From Pseudomonas paraversuta (lineage in GTDB: Bacteria; Pseudomonadota; Gammaproteobacteria; Pseudomonadales; Pseudomonadaceae): a stretch of 64,000 nt of DNA. Shown piece by piece: positions 1-8,244 of the stretch (position 1 is its first letter; every line of letters starts with the position of its first letter). The notes under the pieces are model-generated. The model saw only the letters and a program-made list of their open reading frames with translations, had not been told where the DNA came from and made no database searches. The stretch spans positions 124,001-188,000 of the forward strand of contig NZ_CAJFCL010000008.1 in the NCBI RefSeq assembly GCF_904063065.1, in the 5' to 3' direction. Made by a program: the position numbers and the translations under genes.

Positions 1-201
1 TACACCTCCATGTCCCTGCCGTATCACATTGGCAATGGCTGGTTCGGCGGCTTTTTGCCCACCGTCTCCTTTGCCCTGGTGGTCTACACCGGGGATATCT
101 TCTACGGGCTGTGGTACCCGGTGGTGATCACCGGGGTCAGCCTGGTAGTGGGCATGCTGTGCCTGAAGGAAACCCGAAACGTGGATATCGACAAGATATA
201 A
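1..201 (+). CDS. MFS transporter, C-terminal end (partial)
   Basis: Only the last 66 codons are inside the window; the frame is already open at base 1 and stops at TAA 199-201. The residues form two hydrophobic helices with a WYPVV turn between them and finish in a short charged tail, KETRNVDIDKI. This matches the last two membrane segments and cytoplasmic tail of metabolite:H+ symporters of the major facilitator superfamily (the family that includes KgtP, ProP and ShiA). The substrate cannot be told from this fragment. A strong hairpin terminator follows 85 bases after the stop. Confidence 0.7.
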   Translation, partial: YTSMSLPYHIGNGWFGGFLPTVSFALVVYTGDIFYGLWYPVVITGVSLVVGMLCLKETRNVDIDKI

Positions 202-216
202 ACGGCGATTACCCTG

Positions 217-268
217 CAGGAGCGACGCTCGATTGCTTGCGAGCCCTTGAAAAGCTCGCTCCTACACA
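217..268. repeat. REP-like palindrome, degenerate
   Basis: GCAGGAGCGA on the left pairs imperfectly with TCGCTCCTAC on the right. It is a worn copy of the GTAGGAGCGAGC family seen repeatedly in this window. Confidence 0.6.
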
Positions 269-284
269 GGACAGGTATATGTCA

Positions 285-326
285 GGCACAAAAAAACCGG
301 CTAATCAGCCGGTTTTTTTAGTGCCT
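285..326. terminator. Bidirectional Rho-independent terminator
   Basis: Stem CCGGCT/AGCCGG (297-302 and 307-312) with an AATC loop, flanked by an A-run on the left and a T-run on the right, and further extended by GGCAC/GTGCC. It can end the transporter transcript on the plus strand and the hdtS transcript on the minus strand. Confidence 0.85.
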
Positions 327-419
327 GGAAAAACTTATGCACGTTTTTCATTGAAAAGTAATGCCGCGAAATAAGTATATAAATCATTAAGTTACGGATG
401 TTTTATGAAGATAATCCAA

Positions 420-442
420 AACTTGTGCACAAGTTATCCACA
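420..442. other. 16-bp perfect palindrome overlapping a DnaA-box 9-mer
   Basis: AACTTGTGCACAAGTT at 420-435 is a perfect palindrome, and TTATCCACA at 434-442 overlaps its end and the hdtS stop codon. TTATCCACA is the DnaA-box consensus form; the palindrome itself contains TTGTGCACA, one mismatch from a DnaA box, on both strands. Whether DnaA binds here is inference. Confidence 0.5.
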
Positions 443-1216
443 ATTTGCCTGGTCTGTGGTTGCAGTGGGTGCCGTCACCGGTGGCAGTGAACCCATTTCG
501 CGCTGAGTGCTCTCGTTCCAGGCTTGCACCCGGTCATTGAGCTCTGCAATTGCCCGGGGCCCAGTGCCATTGGCGTACATCGGTTCGCCAATCACCAGCT
601 CAATGGTGCCGGGTTTTTTCGCCCAGCCTGTCTTGGGCCAGTATTTGCCGGCATTGTGGGCTATTGGCAATACCGGCAACTCGGCGTTTACGGCCAGTGC
701 GGTACCGCCTCGGGAAAACTTGCCCACCTGACCGAATGGCACACGTGTGCCTTCCGGAAAGATCAGCACCCAAATGTTGTCCTTGAGCAGCTCGTCGCCC
801 TTTTTGGCGATGTGCTTGAGCGCCGCCTTGGGGTTGTCGCGGTCAATGGCAATCGGGCGCAGCATCGCCATCGCCCAGCCAAAGAACGGTACATACAGCA
901 GCTCGCGCTTGAGTACCTGACTCAACGGCTGAAAGTAGGCCGAGAGAAAAAACGTCTCCCAGGTACTTTGATGGTTGGCCAGGATCACGCAAGGCTGTTG
1001 CGGAATATTTTCAGCACCCTTCACTTCAACCTGAATGTTAAGAAACACCCGGGTCAGCCACAGAGCGCAGCGGCACCAGTACACGTTAATAAACCGGTAA
1101 CGCGCACGAAACGGCAGGAACGGGGCGACAAAAAAGCTCAGTGAGCACCACAGCAGGGCGCTGGTGCCCAGCAGCAGGTAAAAGAAGAAGGTTCTGATGG
1201 CCTGCAGTATCGACAT
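434..1216 (-). CDS. hdtS: 1-acylglycerol-3-phosphate acyltransferase (HdtS/LptA/PlsC family)
   Basis: Acylates lysophosphatidic acid to phosphatidic acid at the inner membrane, in phospholipid synthesis. 260 residues, usual length. A hydrophobic N-terminal anchor (about residues 8-35) precedes the acyltransferase core. The catalytic motif is NHQSTWE with His82 and Glu87, so the usual HX4D is HX4E here; the substrate motif FPEGTR is at 153-158. The P. fluorescens F113 homologue HdtS was reported as an LPA acyltransferase linked to acyl-homoserine lactone production, and the P. aeruginosa homologue is PA0005. It lies 77 bp downstream of gmhB on the same strand, probably in one transcript with glyQ-glyS-gmhB. 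Confidence 0.88.
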   Translation of the reverse strand: MSILQAIRTFFFYLLLGTSALLWCSLSFFVAPFLPFRARYRFINVYWCRCALWLTRVFLNIQVEVKGAENIPQQPCVILANHQSTWETFFLSAYFQPLSQVLKRELLYVPFFGWAMAMLRPIAIDRDNPKAALKHIAKKGDELLKDNIWVLIFPEGTRVPFGQVGKFSRGGTALAVNAELPVLPIAHNAGKYWPKTGWAKKPGTIELVIGEPMYANGTGPRAIAELNDRVQAWNESTQREMGSLPPVTAPTATTDQANCG

Positions 1217-1293
1217 AGCGACTTTTACCGTTGCGGATAAAGCACCGCTTAACCGGCCTGCACCTAGGGTTCAGGCGGGTGTTCGGGGGTGCT

Positions 1294-1827
1294 TTATTTG
1301 TGGATAAGTTCTGCGGCAACTGCCGCCAGATCGTCAAATATTAGGGTATTGACCGGTAACTTCTTGGCCAAAGTCAGCAGGCCTTTTCCGGTCTTTACCA
1401 AAACTGGCTGAGAATCGACGGCTTGTGCGGCCTGCAAGTCACCCAAACTGTCGCCGACAAACCAACATTCGGCCAAATCAGCACCGTAATGCTCGGCAAT
1501 GGTCTGCAACATGCCCGGTTTTGGCTTGCGGCAAGCGCAACCCTCGTCGGGGCCGTGAGGGCAGTAAACAATCAAGCCGACCTCGCCACCCTGCTCGGCC
1601 ACGAGCGCCCGTAAACGCTCATGCATGGCCTCCAGGGTCGCGACGCTGTAGTAGCCGCGGGCAATGCCGGACTGGTTGGTCGCGACCGCGACGGTCCAGC
1701 CCGACTTGCTCAACTGCGCAATGGCCTCGATCGCGCCAGGGAGCGGGAGCCACTCCTCGACAGACTTGATGTAAGCGTCGGAGTCATAATTGATCACTCC
1801 GTCCCGATCGAGAATCAGCAGTTTCAA
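1294..1827 (-). CDS. gmhB: D-glycero-beta-D-manno-heptose 1,7-bisphosphate 7-phosphatase
   Basis: Removes the 7-phosphate from heptose bisphosphate on the way to ADP-heptose for the LPS inner core. 177 residues, a HAD-superfamily enzyme. The nucleophile motif DRDGVIN is at residues 7-13 (Asp7, Asp9). The zinc loop CPHGPDEGCAC supplies Cys89, His91, Cys97 and Cys99, which marks GmhB among HAD phosphatases. GDSLGDLQAA is the acidic motif that binds magnesium. Only 11 bp separate it from glyS upstream, so co-transcription with the synthetase genes is likely. Confidence 0.95.
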   Translation of the reverse strand: MKLLILDRDGVINYDSDAYIKSVEEWLPLPGAIEAIAQLSKSGWTVAVATNQSGIARGYYSVATLEAMHERLRALVAEQGGEVGLIVYCPHGPDEGCACRKPKPGMLQTIAEHYGADLAECWFVGDSLGDLQAAQAVDSQPVLVKTGKGLLTLAKKLPVNTLIFDDLAAVAAELIHK

Positions 1828-1838
1828 CAGTAAACCCC

Positions 1839-3893
1839 TTAGCCCAGCAGCGAAATGTCGGCAACGCCCAGGAACAGACCGCGCAAGCGCGCCAGCAGTG
1901 CATAGCGGTTAGCCCGCACACTCGGGTCTTCAGCGTTGATCATGACCGCTTCGAAGAACGCATCCACAGGCTCGCGCAACGATGCCAGACGTGTCAGCGC
2001 TTCGTTGTACTGGCGGGCAGCTGCCATTGGCTGTACTGCTTCGTCGGCTTTCTGGATGGCCGAGAACAGCGAGAACTCACTGGCATTATCGAAATAACGC
2101 GCCTCGACATGGGTCGAAACCGTGCCTTCAACTTTGCTCAGCAGGTTCGATACGCGCTTGTTCACCGCGGCCAGGGCGGCGGCTTCCGGCAATTGACGGA
2201 AGGCCTGTACTGCTTGCACACGCTGATCGAAGTCCAGTGCCGAGGTCGGGTTCAACGCACGTACCGAAAGGTAAGTGGCGACGTCCACGCCTTCATCTTC
2301 GTAACGCGCACGCAGGCGGTCGAAGATGAACTCCAGCACCTGGTCAGCCAGGCCGGCCGACTTGATCTTGGCGCCGAATGCGCTGACAGCGAAGTTCACC
2401 GCTTCGGTCAGGTCGAGGTCGAGTTTCTTGTCGATCAGTATCCGCAAAATACCCAGCGCTGCACGACGCAGTGCATAGGGGTCTTTGCTACCGGTAGGCA
2501 GCATGCCGATGCCGAAAATACCGACCAGGGTGTCGAGCTTGTCAGCAATGGCCACTGCCGCGCCGGTCAGGGTACCCGGCAACTCGGCGCCAGCACCGCG
2601 TGGCATGTACTGTTCGTTCAATGCCAGTGCAACATCCTGCGGCTCGCCATCGTTGAGGGCGTAGTAGTAACCGGCAATGCCTTGCATCTCCGGGAACTCG
2701 CCGACCATTTCAGTGGCCAGGTCGCACTTGGACAGCAGGCCGGCACGGGCTGCGCGCTGTGCGTCGCCACCAATGCGCGGAGCAATCAACGCTGCCAGCT
2801 TGGAAACCCGCACCGCCTTGTCGTAAACGCTGCCCAGCTGCGCCTGGAACACTACGTTTTGCAGGCGCAGGTTGAAGCTTTCCAGAGTCTGCTTCTTGTC
2901 TTGCTTGAAGAAAAACTCGGCGTCGGTCAGGCGCGGGCGAACCACTTTCTCGTTACCCGAGACGATCTGCTGCGGGTCTTTGCTCTCGATGTTGGCCACA
3001 GTAATGAAACGCGGCAGCAACTTGCCATCAACGTCCAGCAGGCAGAAATACTTCTGGTTGTCCTGCATGGTGGTGATCAGGGCTTCTTGCGGCACATCGA
3101 GGAAGCGCTCTTCGAAAGAGCACACCAGCGGTACCGGCCATTCAACCAGCGCGGTCACTTCGTCCAGCAGGGCTGGCGGCACGATTGCGGTACCTTCCTG
3201 CATGGTTGCCAGTTCGGCCACACGCTTGGAAATCAACTCGCGACGCTCGTTGAAATCCGCCAGCACGTGGGCTTGGCGCAAGTCTTCGAGGTAGTTGGCC
3301 GGAGCGCTGATGCGCACACTTTCCGGGTGGTGGAAGCGGTGACCACGGGAGTCGCGACCGGATTTCTGAGCCAGGATCGTGCAGTCGATGACTTCATCGC
3401 CCAGCAACATCACCAGCCATTGGGTCGGACGCACGAACTCGACCTTGCGGGCACCCCAGCGCATGCGCTTGGGGATAGGCAGATCGTTCAGCGAGTCTTC
3501 AACGATGGTCGGCAGCAGGCTGGCGGTCGGCTTGCCGACGATGACCTGGCTGAAACGCAGTTTTGGACCGCTCTGATCGATTTCGCTCAGTTCAACGCCA
3601 CACTTCTTGGCAAACCCGAGGGCCGCCTGGGTCGGGTTACCTTCAGCATCGAAGGCGGCCTGGCGTGGCGGGCCGTCGATGTTGATGCTGCGATCCGGTT
3701 GCTGGGTTTCGAGCTGAGTCAGCAGCACGGCCAGACGACGGGGCGCGGCGTAAACTTTTTTCGCGCTGAATTTCAAACCTGCGCTTTGCAGGCCTTTTTC
3801 AATCCCGGCCAGGAAAGCTTCGGCCAGGGTATTCAGGGCTTTTGGCGGCAGTTCTTCAGTGCCCAGTTCAACCAGAAAATCTTGAGCACTCAT
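1839..3893 (-). CDS. glyS: Glycyl-tRNA synthetase beta subunit
   Basis: Large subunit of the alpha2-beta2 bacterial glycyl-tRNA synthetase, carrying the tRNA-recognition regions. 684 residues, near the usual 690. It opens with MSAQDFLVELGTEELPPKAL, the family's diagnostic N-terminus, and ends with the anticodon-binding-like helical domain (RYALLARLRGLFLGVADISLL). Its start overlaps the glyQ stop by 4 bp (ATGA), so translational coupling should keep the two subunits in balance. Confidence 0.98.
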   Translation of the reverse strand: MSAQDFLVELGTEELPPKALNTLAEAFLAGIEKGLQSAGLKFSAKKVYAAPRRLAVLLTQLETQQPDRSINIDGPPRQAAFDAEGNPTQAALGFAKKCGVELSEIDQSGPKLRFSQVIVGKPTASLLPTIVEDSLNDLPIPKRMRWGARKVEFVRPTQWLVMLLGDEVIDCTILAQKSGRDSRGHRFHHPESVRISAPANYLEDLRQAHVLADFNERRELISKRVAELATMQEGTAIVPPALLDEVTALVEWPVPLVCSFEERFLDVPQEALITTMQDNQKYFCLLDVDGKLLPRFITVANIESKDPQQIVSGNEKVVRPRLTDAEFFFKQDKKQTLESFNLRLQNVVFQAQLGSVYDKAVRVSKLAALIAPRIGGDAQRAARAGLLSKCDLATEMVGEFPEMQGIAGYYYALNDGEPQDVALALNEQYMPRGAGAELPGTLTGAAVAIADKLDTLVGIFGIGMLPTGSKDPYALRRAALGILRILIDKKLDLDLTEAVNFAVSAFGAKIKSAGLADQVLEFIFDRLRARYEDEGVDVATYLSVRALNPTSALDFDQRVQAVQAFRQLPEAAALAAVNKRVSNLLSKVEGTVSTHVEARYFDNASEFSLFSAIQKADEAVQPMAAARQYNEALTRLASLREPVDAFFEAVMINAEDPSVRANRYALLARLRGLFLGVADISLLG

Positions 3894-4843
3894 TGTGCAG
3901 CCTCCAACTTAGCCAACACTTCATCACGCAAATCAGGTGGAGCCATCGGGAAGCCGAGCTTGGCGCGGGCTTCGAGATACGCCTGGGCCACCGAGCGCGC
4001 CAGGGTCCGCACACGCAAGATGTACTGCTGGCGTGCAGTGACCGAAATGGCCCGGCGCGCATCCAGCAGGTTGAACGTGTGGGATGCCTTGAGCACCATC
4101 TCGTAGCTTGGCAGCGGCAGCGGTTGATCGAGCTCGATCAGACGCTTGGCTTCGCTTTCATAGAAATCGAACAGTTCGAACAGTTTATCGACGTTGGCGT
4201 GTTCGAAGTTGTAAGTCGATTGCTCGACTTCGTTCTGGTGGAACACGTCGCCGTAGGTCACTTTACCGAACGGGCCGTCAGTCCATACCAGGTCGTAGAC
4301 TGAATCCACACCCTGCAGGTACATCGCCAGACGCTCGAGGCCGTAGGTGATTTCGCCGGTTACCGGGTAGCACTCGATGCCGCCTACTTGCTGGAAGTAA
4401 GTGAACTGCGTGACTTCCATGCCGTTGAGCCAGATTTCCCAGCCCAGACCCCAGGCGCCCAGTGTCGGCGATTCCCAGTTGTCTTCCACGAAACGAATGT
4501 CGTGCACCAGCGGATCCAGGCCGATGTGCTTCAGCGAGCCCAGGTACAGCTCCTGAAAATTAGGCGGATTGGGCTTGAGTACTACCTGAAACTGGTAGTA
4601 ATGCTGCAGACGGTTCGGGTTTTCGCCGTAGCGGCCGTCAGTCGGACGACGACTGGGCTGCACATAAGCGGCGTTCCAGGTTTCCGGGCCCAGAGAGCGC
4701 AGAAACGTGGCGGTATGGAATGTGCCGGCGCCCACTTCCATATCGTAGGGCTGAAGCACCACACAACCTTGCTCGGCCCAGTATTGCTGGAGGGCGAGGA
4801 TCAAGTCTTGGAAGGTACGCACTGCTGGCGTAGGCTGGCTCAC
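3890..4843 (-). CDS. glyQ: Glycyl-tRNA synthetase alpha subunit
   Basis: Catalytic class II subunit that activates glycine with ATP. 317 residues, usual length. Family blocks visible: FQDLILALQQYWAEQGC at residues 11-27, QPSRRPTDGRYGENPNRLQ near 85-105, and WLNGMEVTQFTYFQQVGG near 160. It is the first gene of the minus-strand glyQ-glyS-gmhB-hdtS run and diverges from tag across 81 bp. That gap holds TATACT on the minus strand (plus 4883-4888), a plausible -10 for glyQ, though no good -35 is seen. Confidence 0.98.
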   Translation of the reverse strand: MSQPTPAVRTFQDLILALQQYWAEQGCVVLQPYDMEVGAGTFHTATFLRSLGPETWNAAYVQPSRRPTDGRYGENPNRLQHYYQFQVVLKPNPPNFQELYLGSLKHIGLDPLVHDIRFVEDNWESPTLGAWGLGWEIWLNGMEVTQFTYFQQVGGIECYPVTGEITYGLERLAMYLQGVDSVYDLVWTDGPFGKVTYGDVFHQNEVEQSTYNFEHANVDKLFELFDFYESEAKRLIELDQPLPLPSYEMVLKASHTFNLLDARRAISVTARQQYILRVRTLARSVAQAYLEARAKLGFPMAPPDLRDEVLAKLEAAQ

Positions 4844-4924
4844 AAATTCACCTGTTTCTTGGGCTGCGATTTAAAGAGCGGGAGTATACCCGATTCGGTC
4901 GCGCCTCCACCCCTTGGAGCCTAT

Positions 4925-5482
4925 ATGCCACGTTGTTTCTGGTGTCCAGAAGACCCGCTGTATGCGGCGTACCACGATCAAGAGTGGGGCGTGCCGTTGC
5001 GCGACGCGCATGGGCTCTTCGAGTTGTTATTGCTCGAAGGGTTCCAGGCCGGTTTGTCCTGGATCACTGTTCTGCGCAAACGCGAGCACTATCGCAAGGT
5101 CATGTTCGGCTTTGATGTGCAGCGTCTGGCAGCCATGACCGATGCTGAAATCGAGGCCTTGATGCTCGATCCCGGGATTATCCGTAACCGCCTGAAAATT
5201 ACCGGGGCAAGGCGTAACGCCCGGGCCTGGCTGGCGCTGGATAACCCGGTCGAGTTTCTATGGTCCTTTGTGGGCGGCAAACCGAAGATCAACCACTTCA
5301 CTGAACGCCATGAGTTTCCGGCCGTCACCGCCGAGGCTGAAGCCATGAGCAAAGGGTTGAAAAAAGCCGGATTCACGTTCGTCGGACCGACCATTTGTTA
5401 TGCCTTCATGCAGGCCAGTGGCATGGTCATGGATCACGCCACCACCTGTGACCGCTACGCTCAGCTGGCGAACGGCGGTTAG
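4925..5482 (+). CDS. tag: DNA-3-methyladenine glycosylase I
   Basis: Excises 3-methyladenine from alkylated DNA, the first step of base excision repair. 185 residues from ATG 4925; the frame is open upstream but the family N-terminus MPRCFWC begins here. Zinc ligands of the Tag family are all present: Cys4, His17, His171 and Cys175 (the last pair in DHATTCDRY). The segment LFELLLLEGFQAGLSWITVL, residues 31-50, is the conserved helix-hairpin-helix region. It is transcribed away from glyQ. Confidence 0.95.
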   Translation: MPRCFWCPEDPLYAAYHDQEWGVPLRDAHGLFELLLLEGFQAGLSWITVLRKREHYRKVMFGFDVQRLAAMTDAEIEALMLDPGIIRNRLKITGARRNARAWLALDNPVEFLWSFVGGKPKINHFTERHEFPAVTAEAEAMSKGLKKAGFTFVGPTICYAFMQASGMVMDHATTCDRYAQLANGG

Positions 5483-5500
5483 AATGCTGCCCAATACAGA

Positions 5501-5531
5501 CCTGCAGGAGCGAGCTTGCTCGCCCCTGCAG
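5501..5531. repeat. REP palindrome
   Basis: CTGCAGGAGCGAGC opposite GCTCGCCCCTGCAG with almost no loop, between tag and the lipid A acyltransferase gene. It might act as a transcript end for tag, but has no T-run. Confidence 0.75.
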
Positions 5532-5558
5532 AAAACGTTTTTTTAAAGAGAAAACCCT

Positions 5559-6446
5559 GTGGAAAAGTTTAAAGGCGCCCTGCTGGTCGGGGCTCTGCGG
5601 TTATTCGCCATGCTCCCGTGGAGTGCGGTTCAACGGGTCGGCTCCGGTATCGGCTGGCTGATGTGGAAACTGCCCAATCGCTCGCGCGAGGTGGTGCGCA
5701 TCAACCTGGCCAAATGCTTCCCCGAGATGGACCCGGTGGCCCGTGAACAACTGGTGGGACAAAGCCTCAAGGATATCGGCAAGAGCCTGACCGAGAGCGC
5801 TTGCGCCTGGATCTGGCCCGCCCAGCGTTCGATTGACCTGGTGCGTGAAGTCGAAGGCCTGGACGTGCTCAAGCAGGCCCTTGCCTCAGGTAAAGGTGTC
5901 GTCGGCATCACCAGCCACCTGGGCAACTGGGAAGTGCTCAACCACTTCTATTGCAGCCAGTGCAAGCCGATCATTTTCTACCGTCCGCCCAAGCTCAAGG
6001 CGGTAGACGAACTGTTGCGCAAGCAGCGCGTGCAGCTGGGCAACCGCGTGGCCGCGTCGACCAAAGAAGGCATTTTGAGTGTCATCAAGGAAGTGCGCAA
6101 AGGGGGGCAGGTAGGCATTCCGGCAGACCCGGAACCCGCTGAGTCGGCCGGTATTTTCGTGCCATTCCTCGGCACCATGGCCCTGACCAGCAAGTTCGTG
6201 CCGAACATGCTGGCGGGTGGCAAAGCGGTGGGGGTATTCCTGCACGCATTGCGCCTGCCGGACGGTTCGGGTTTCAAGGTGATTCTCGAGGCGGCCCCTG
6301 AAGCCATGTACAGCACCGACACTGAAACTTCGTGTGCAGCCATGAGCCAGGTGGTGGAGAAGTATGTACGGGCTTACCCGAGCCAGTACATGTGGAGCAT
6401 GAAGCGCTTCAAAAAGCGTCCGCCTGGCGAGGCGCGCTGGTACTAG
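5559..6446 (+). CDS. htrB: Lipid A biosynthesis lauroyl acyltransferase (LpxL/HtrB family)
   Basis: Adds a secondary acyl chain to lipid A at the cytoplasmic face of the inner membrane. 295 residues from a GTG start at 5559, preceded by AAAGAG; no in-frame ATG gives a better N-terminus. A hydrophobic anchor (residues 7-36) is followed by the acyltransferase motif HLGNWE with His120 and Glu125. Equivalent to PA0011 of PAO1, one of two HtrB paralogues there, so the exact acyl chain and position it serves are not decided by sequence. Symbol used in the family sense. Confidence 0.88.
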   Translation: MEKFKGALLVGALRLFAMLPWSAVQRVGSGIGWLMWKLPNRSREVVRINLAKCFPEMDPVAREQLVGQSLKDIGKSLTESACAWIWPAQRSIDLVREVEGLDVLKQALASGKGVVGITSHLGNWEVLNHFYCSQCKPIIFYRPPKLKAVDELLRKQRVQLGNRVAASTKEGILSVIKEVRKGGQVGIPADPEPAESAGIFVPFLGTMALTSKFVPNMLAGGKAVGVFLHALRLPDGSGFKVILEAAPEAMYSTDTETSCAAMSQVVEKYVRAYPSQYMWSMKRFKKRPPGEARWY

Positions 6447-6466
6447 GGCGTTAGACCGCTGTATCT

Positions 6467-6512
6467 GTAGGAGCGAGCTGTGCGAAGGGCTCGCGAGCAA
6501 GCTCGCTCCTAC
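6467..6512. repeat. REP palindrome
   Basis: GTAGGAGCGAGCT (6467-6479) pairs perfectly with AGCTCGCTCCTAC (6500-6512). It lies between the convergent ends of htrB and the TPR gene. Confidence 0.85.
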
Positions 6513-6526
6513 GCAGGTCAGTGGTG

Positions 6527-6838
6527 TTAAAGCTGTTTATCCAGTTTCTTCAAAAACACGGTCATTTCTTTCTCGGCCTGTTTGTCGCCATGGGCACGGG
6601 CTGCCTCAAGCCCCTGCTCCCACGCCGTGCGGGCCGCCCCGCGATCCCCTGCCGCCAGATGCGCCTTGCCCAGCAATTTCCAGGCCGCGGAATATTTGGG
6701 ATCAAACTCCACACAGCGCTGTAAATGCTCCGCCGCCTTGAGGTTTTCCCCAAGGTCGAGATAACCCTTGCCCAGGCCGAAGCGCAGCAGTGAGTTATCC
6801 ACACCCTTGGCCAGCATTTTTTCCAGTGATTCGAGCAT
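6527..6838 (-). CDS. Small tetratricopeptide-repeat protein
   Basis: 103 residues, no signal peptide, so probably cytoplasmic. It contains two to three TPR helices: SLLRFGLGKGYLDLGENLKA and its following helix, then SAAWKLLGKAHLAAGDRGAA with its partner, and a charged C-terminal helix (KQAEKEMTVFLKKLDKQL). It corresponds to the short TPR protein PA0015 next to trkA in PAO1. It starts 10 bp after the trkA stop, at the end of the fmt-rsmB-trkA run. TPRs mediate protein contacts; its partner is unknown. Confidence 0.8.
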   Translation of the reverse strand: MLESLEKMLAKGVDNSLLRFGLGKGYLDLGENLKAAEHLQRCVEFDPKYSAAWKLLGKAHLAAGDRGAARTAWEQGLEAARAHGDKQAEKEMTVFLKKLDKQL

Positions 6839-6848
6839 CCGTGACTCC

Positions 6849-8225
6849 TTAGAAAAAACTCAGGCCCACGTGGAACAGCTTCTCCACGTCGCGAATATGC
6901 TTTTTATCCACAAGGAACAAAATCACGTGGTCGCCGGCATTGATGACAGTGGAGTCGTGGGCAATCAGCACTTCTTCGTCGCGAATGATTGCGCCGATCG
7001 TGGTGCCCGGCGGCAAGTGGATTTCGCCGATCCGGCGGCCAATCACTTTGCTCGACTTCGAATCACCGTGGGCGATCGCTTCGATGGCCTCCGCTGCGCC
7101 CCGGCGCAACGAGTGCACGCTGACAATGTCGCCACGCCGCACGTGGGCCAGCAAGGTGCCGATGGTCGCCAGTTGCGGGCTGATGGCGATGTCGATTTCA
7201 CCGCCCTGGATCAGGTCCACGTAGGCCGGGTTGTTGATGATGGTCATCACCTTCTTCGCGCCCAGGCGTTTGGCCAGCAGCGAGGACATGATGTTAGCCT
7301 CGTCGTCGTTGGTCAGGGCCAAAAACAGGTCGGCATCGGCGATGTTCTCTTCGAGCATCAAGTCGCGATCCGAAGCGCTGCCCTGCAGGACTACGGTGTT
7401 GTCCAGGGTATCTGACAGATACCGGCAACGCGCCGGGTTCATCTCGATGATCTTGACCTGATAACGGTTTTCAATGGCTTCGGCCAGGCGTTCGCCGATC
7501 TGCCCGCCACCGGCAATCACAATGCGTTTGTAGCTTTCATCGAGGCGGCGCATTTCGCTCATCACTGCGCGAATGTTGGCCTTGGCGGCGATGAAAAACA
7601 CTTCATCATCTGCCTCGATAACCGTGTCGCCCCGGGGCGTAATGGGACGGTCACGTCGGAAAATTGCCGCTACCCGCGTATCCACATTCGGCATGTGTTC
7701 GCGTAACTGGCGTAACTGCTGGCCGATCAGAGGGCCGCCGTAGTACGCCTTGACCGCCACCAGCTGGGCTTTGCCTTCGGCAAAGTCGATAACCTGCAAA
7801 GCGCCGGGGTGTTCGATCAGGCGCTTGATGTAGTTGGTCACCACTTGCTCGGGACTGATCAACACGTCCACCGGGATCGCGTCGTTATCGAACAGTTCGC
7901 CGCCCCGTGTCAGATAGGCGGCTTCACGTACCCGGGCGATTTTGGTCGGGGTGTGAAACAGGGTGTAGGCCACCTGGCACGCCACCATGTTGGTTTCGTC
8001 ACTGTTGGTCACTGCCACCAGCATGTCGGCATCATCGGCCCCGGCCTGACGCAGCACATTGGGCAGCGAGGCGCGGCCCTGAATAGTACGAATGTCGAGC
8101 CGGTCGCCCAGATCCCGCAGGCGATCGCCATCGGTATCGACCACGGTAATGTCGTTGGCTTCGCTGGCCAGATGCTCGGCCAGCGAGCCGCCGACCTGAC
8201 CTGCGCCGAGGATGATGATTTTCAT
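6849..8225 (-). CDS. trkA: Trk potassium uptake regulatory protein TrkA
   Basis: Peripheral membrane subunit that binds NAD(H)/nucleotides and gates the TrkH/TrkG K+ channel. 458 residues, the usual length. It has two tandem RCK units: the first Rossmann motif IILGAGQVGGSLAEHL starts at residue 3, the second IVIAGGGQIGERLAEAI near residue 235, each followed by a TrkA-C domain. It ends a run in which fmt, rsmB and trkA are packed with at most 19 bp between them. No trkH is in this window. Confidence 0.97.
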   Translation of the reverse strand: MKIIILGAGQVGGSLAEHLASEANDITVVDTDGDRLRDLGDRLDIRTIQGRASLPNVLRQAGADDADMLVAVTNSDETNMVACQVAYTLFHTPTKIARVREAAYLTRGGELFDNDAIPVDVLISPEQVVTNYIKRLIEHPGALQVIDFAEGKAQLVAVKAYYGGPLIGQQLRQLREHMPNVDTRVAAIFRRDRPITPRGDTVIEADDEVFFIAAKANIRAVMSEMRRLDESYKRIVIAGGGQIGERLAEAIENRYQVKIIEMNPARCRYLSDTLDNTVVLQGSASDRDLMLEENIADADLFLALTNDDEANIMSSLLAKRLGAKKVMTIINNPAYVDLIQGGEIDIAISPQLATIGTLLAHVRRGDIVSVHSLRRGAAEAIEAIAHGDSKSSKVIGRRIGEIHLPPGTTIGAIIRDEEVLIAHDSTVINAGDHVILFLVDKKHIRDVEKLFHVGLSFF

Positions 8226-8244
8226 GCCGTCAGTCCTTTGTCGA

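Noticed and set aside
2109..4106. Long plus-strand open frame of 665 codons
   Set aside because: It lies antisense to glyS and glyQ, which have full family similarity. GC-rich codon use leaves antisense frames open by chance, and the translated product has no recognisable domain.
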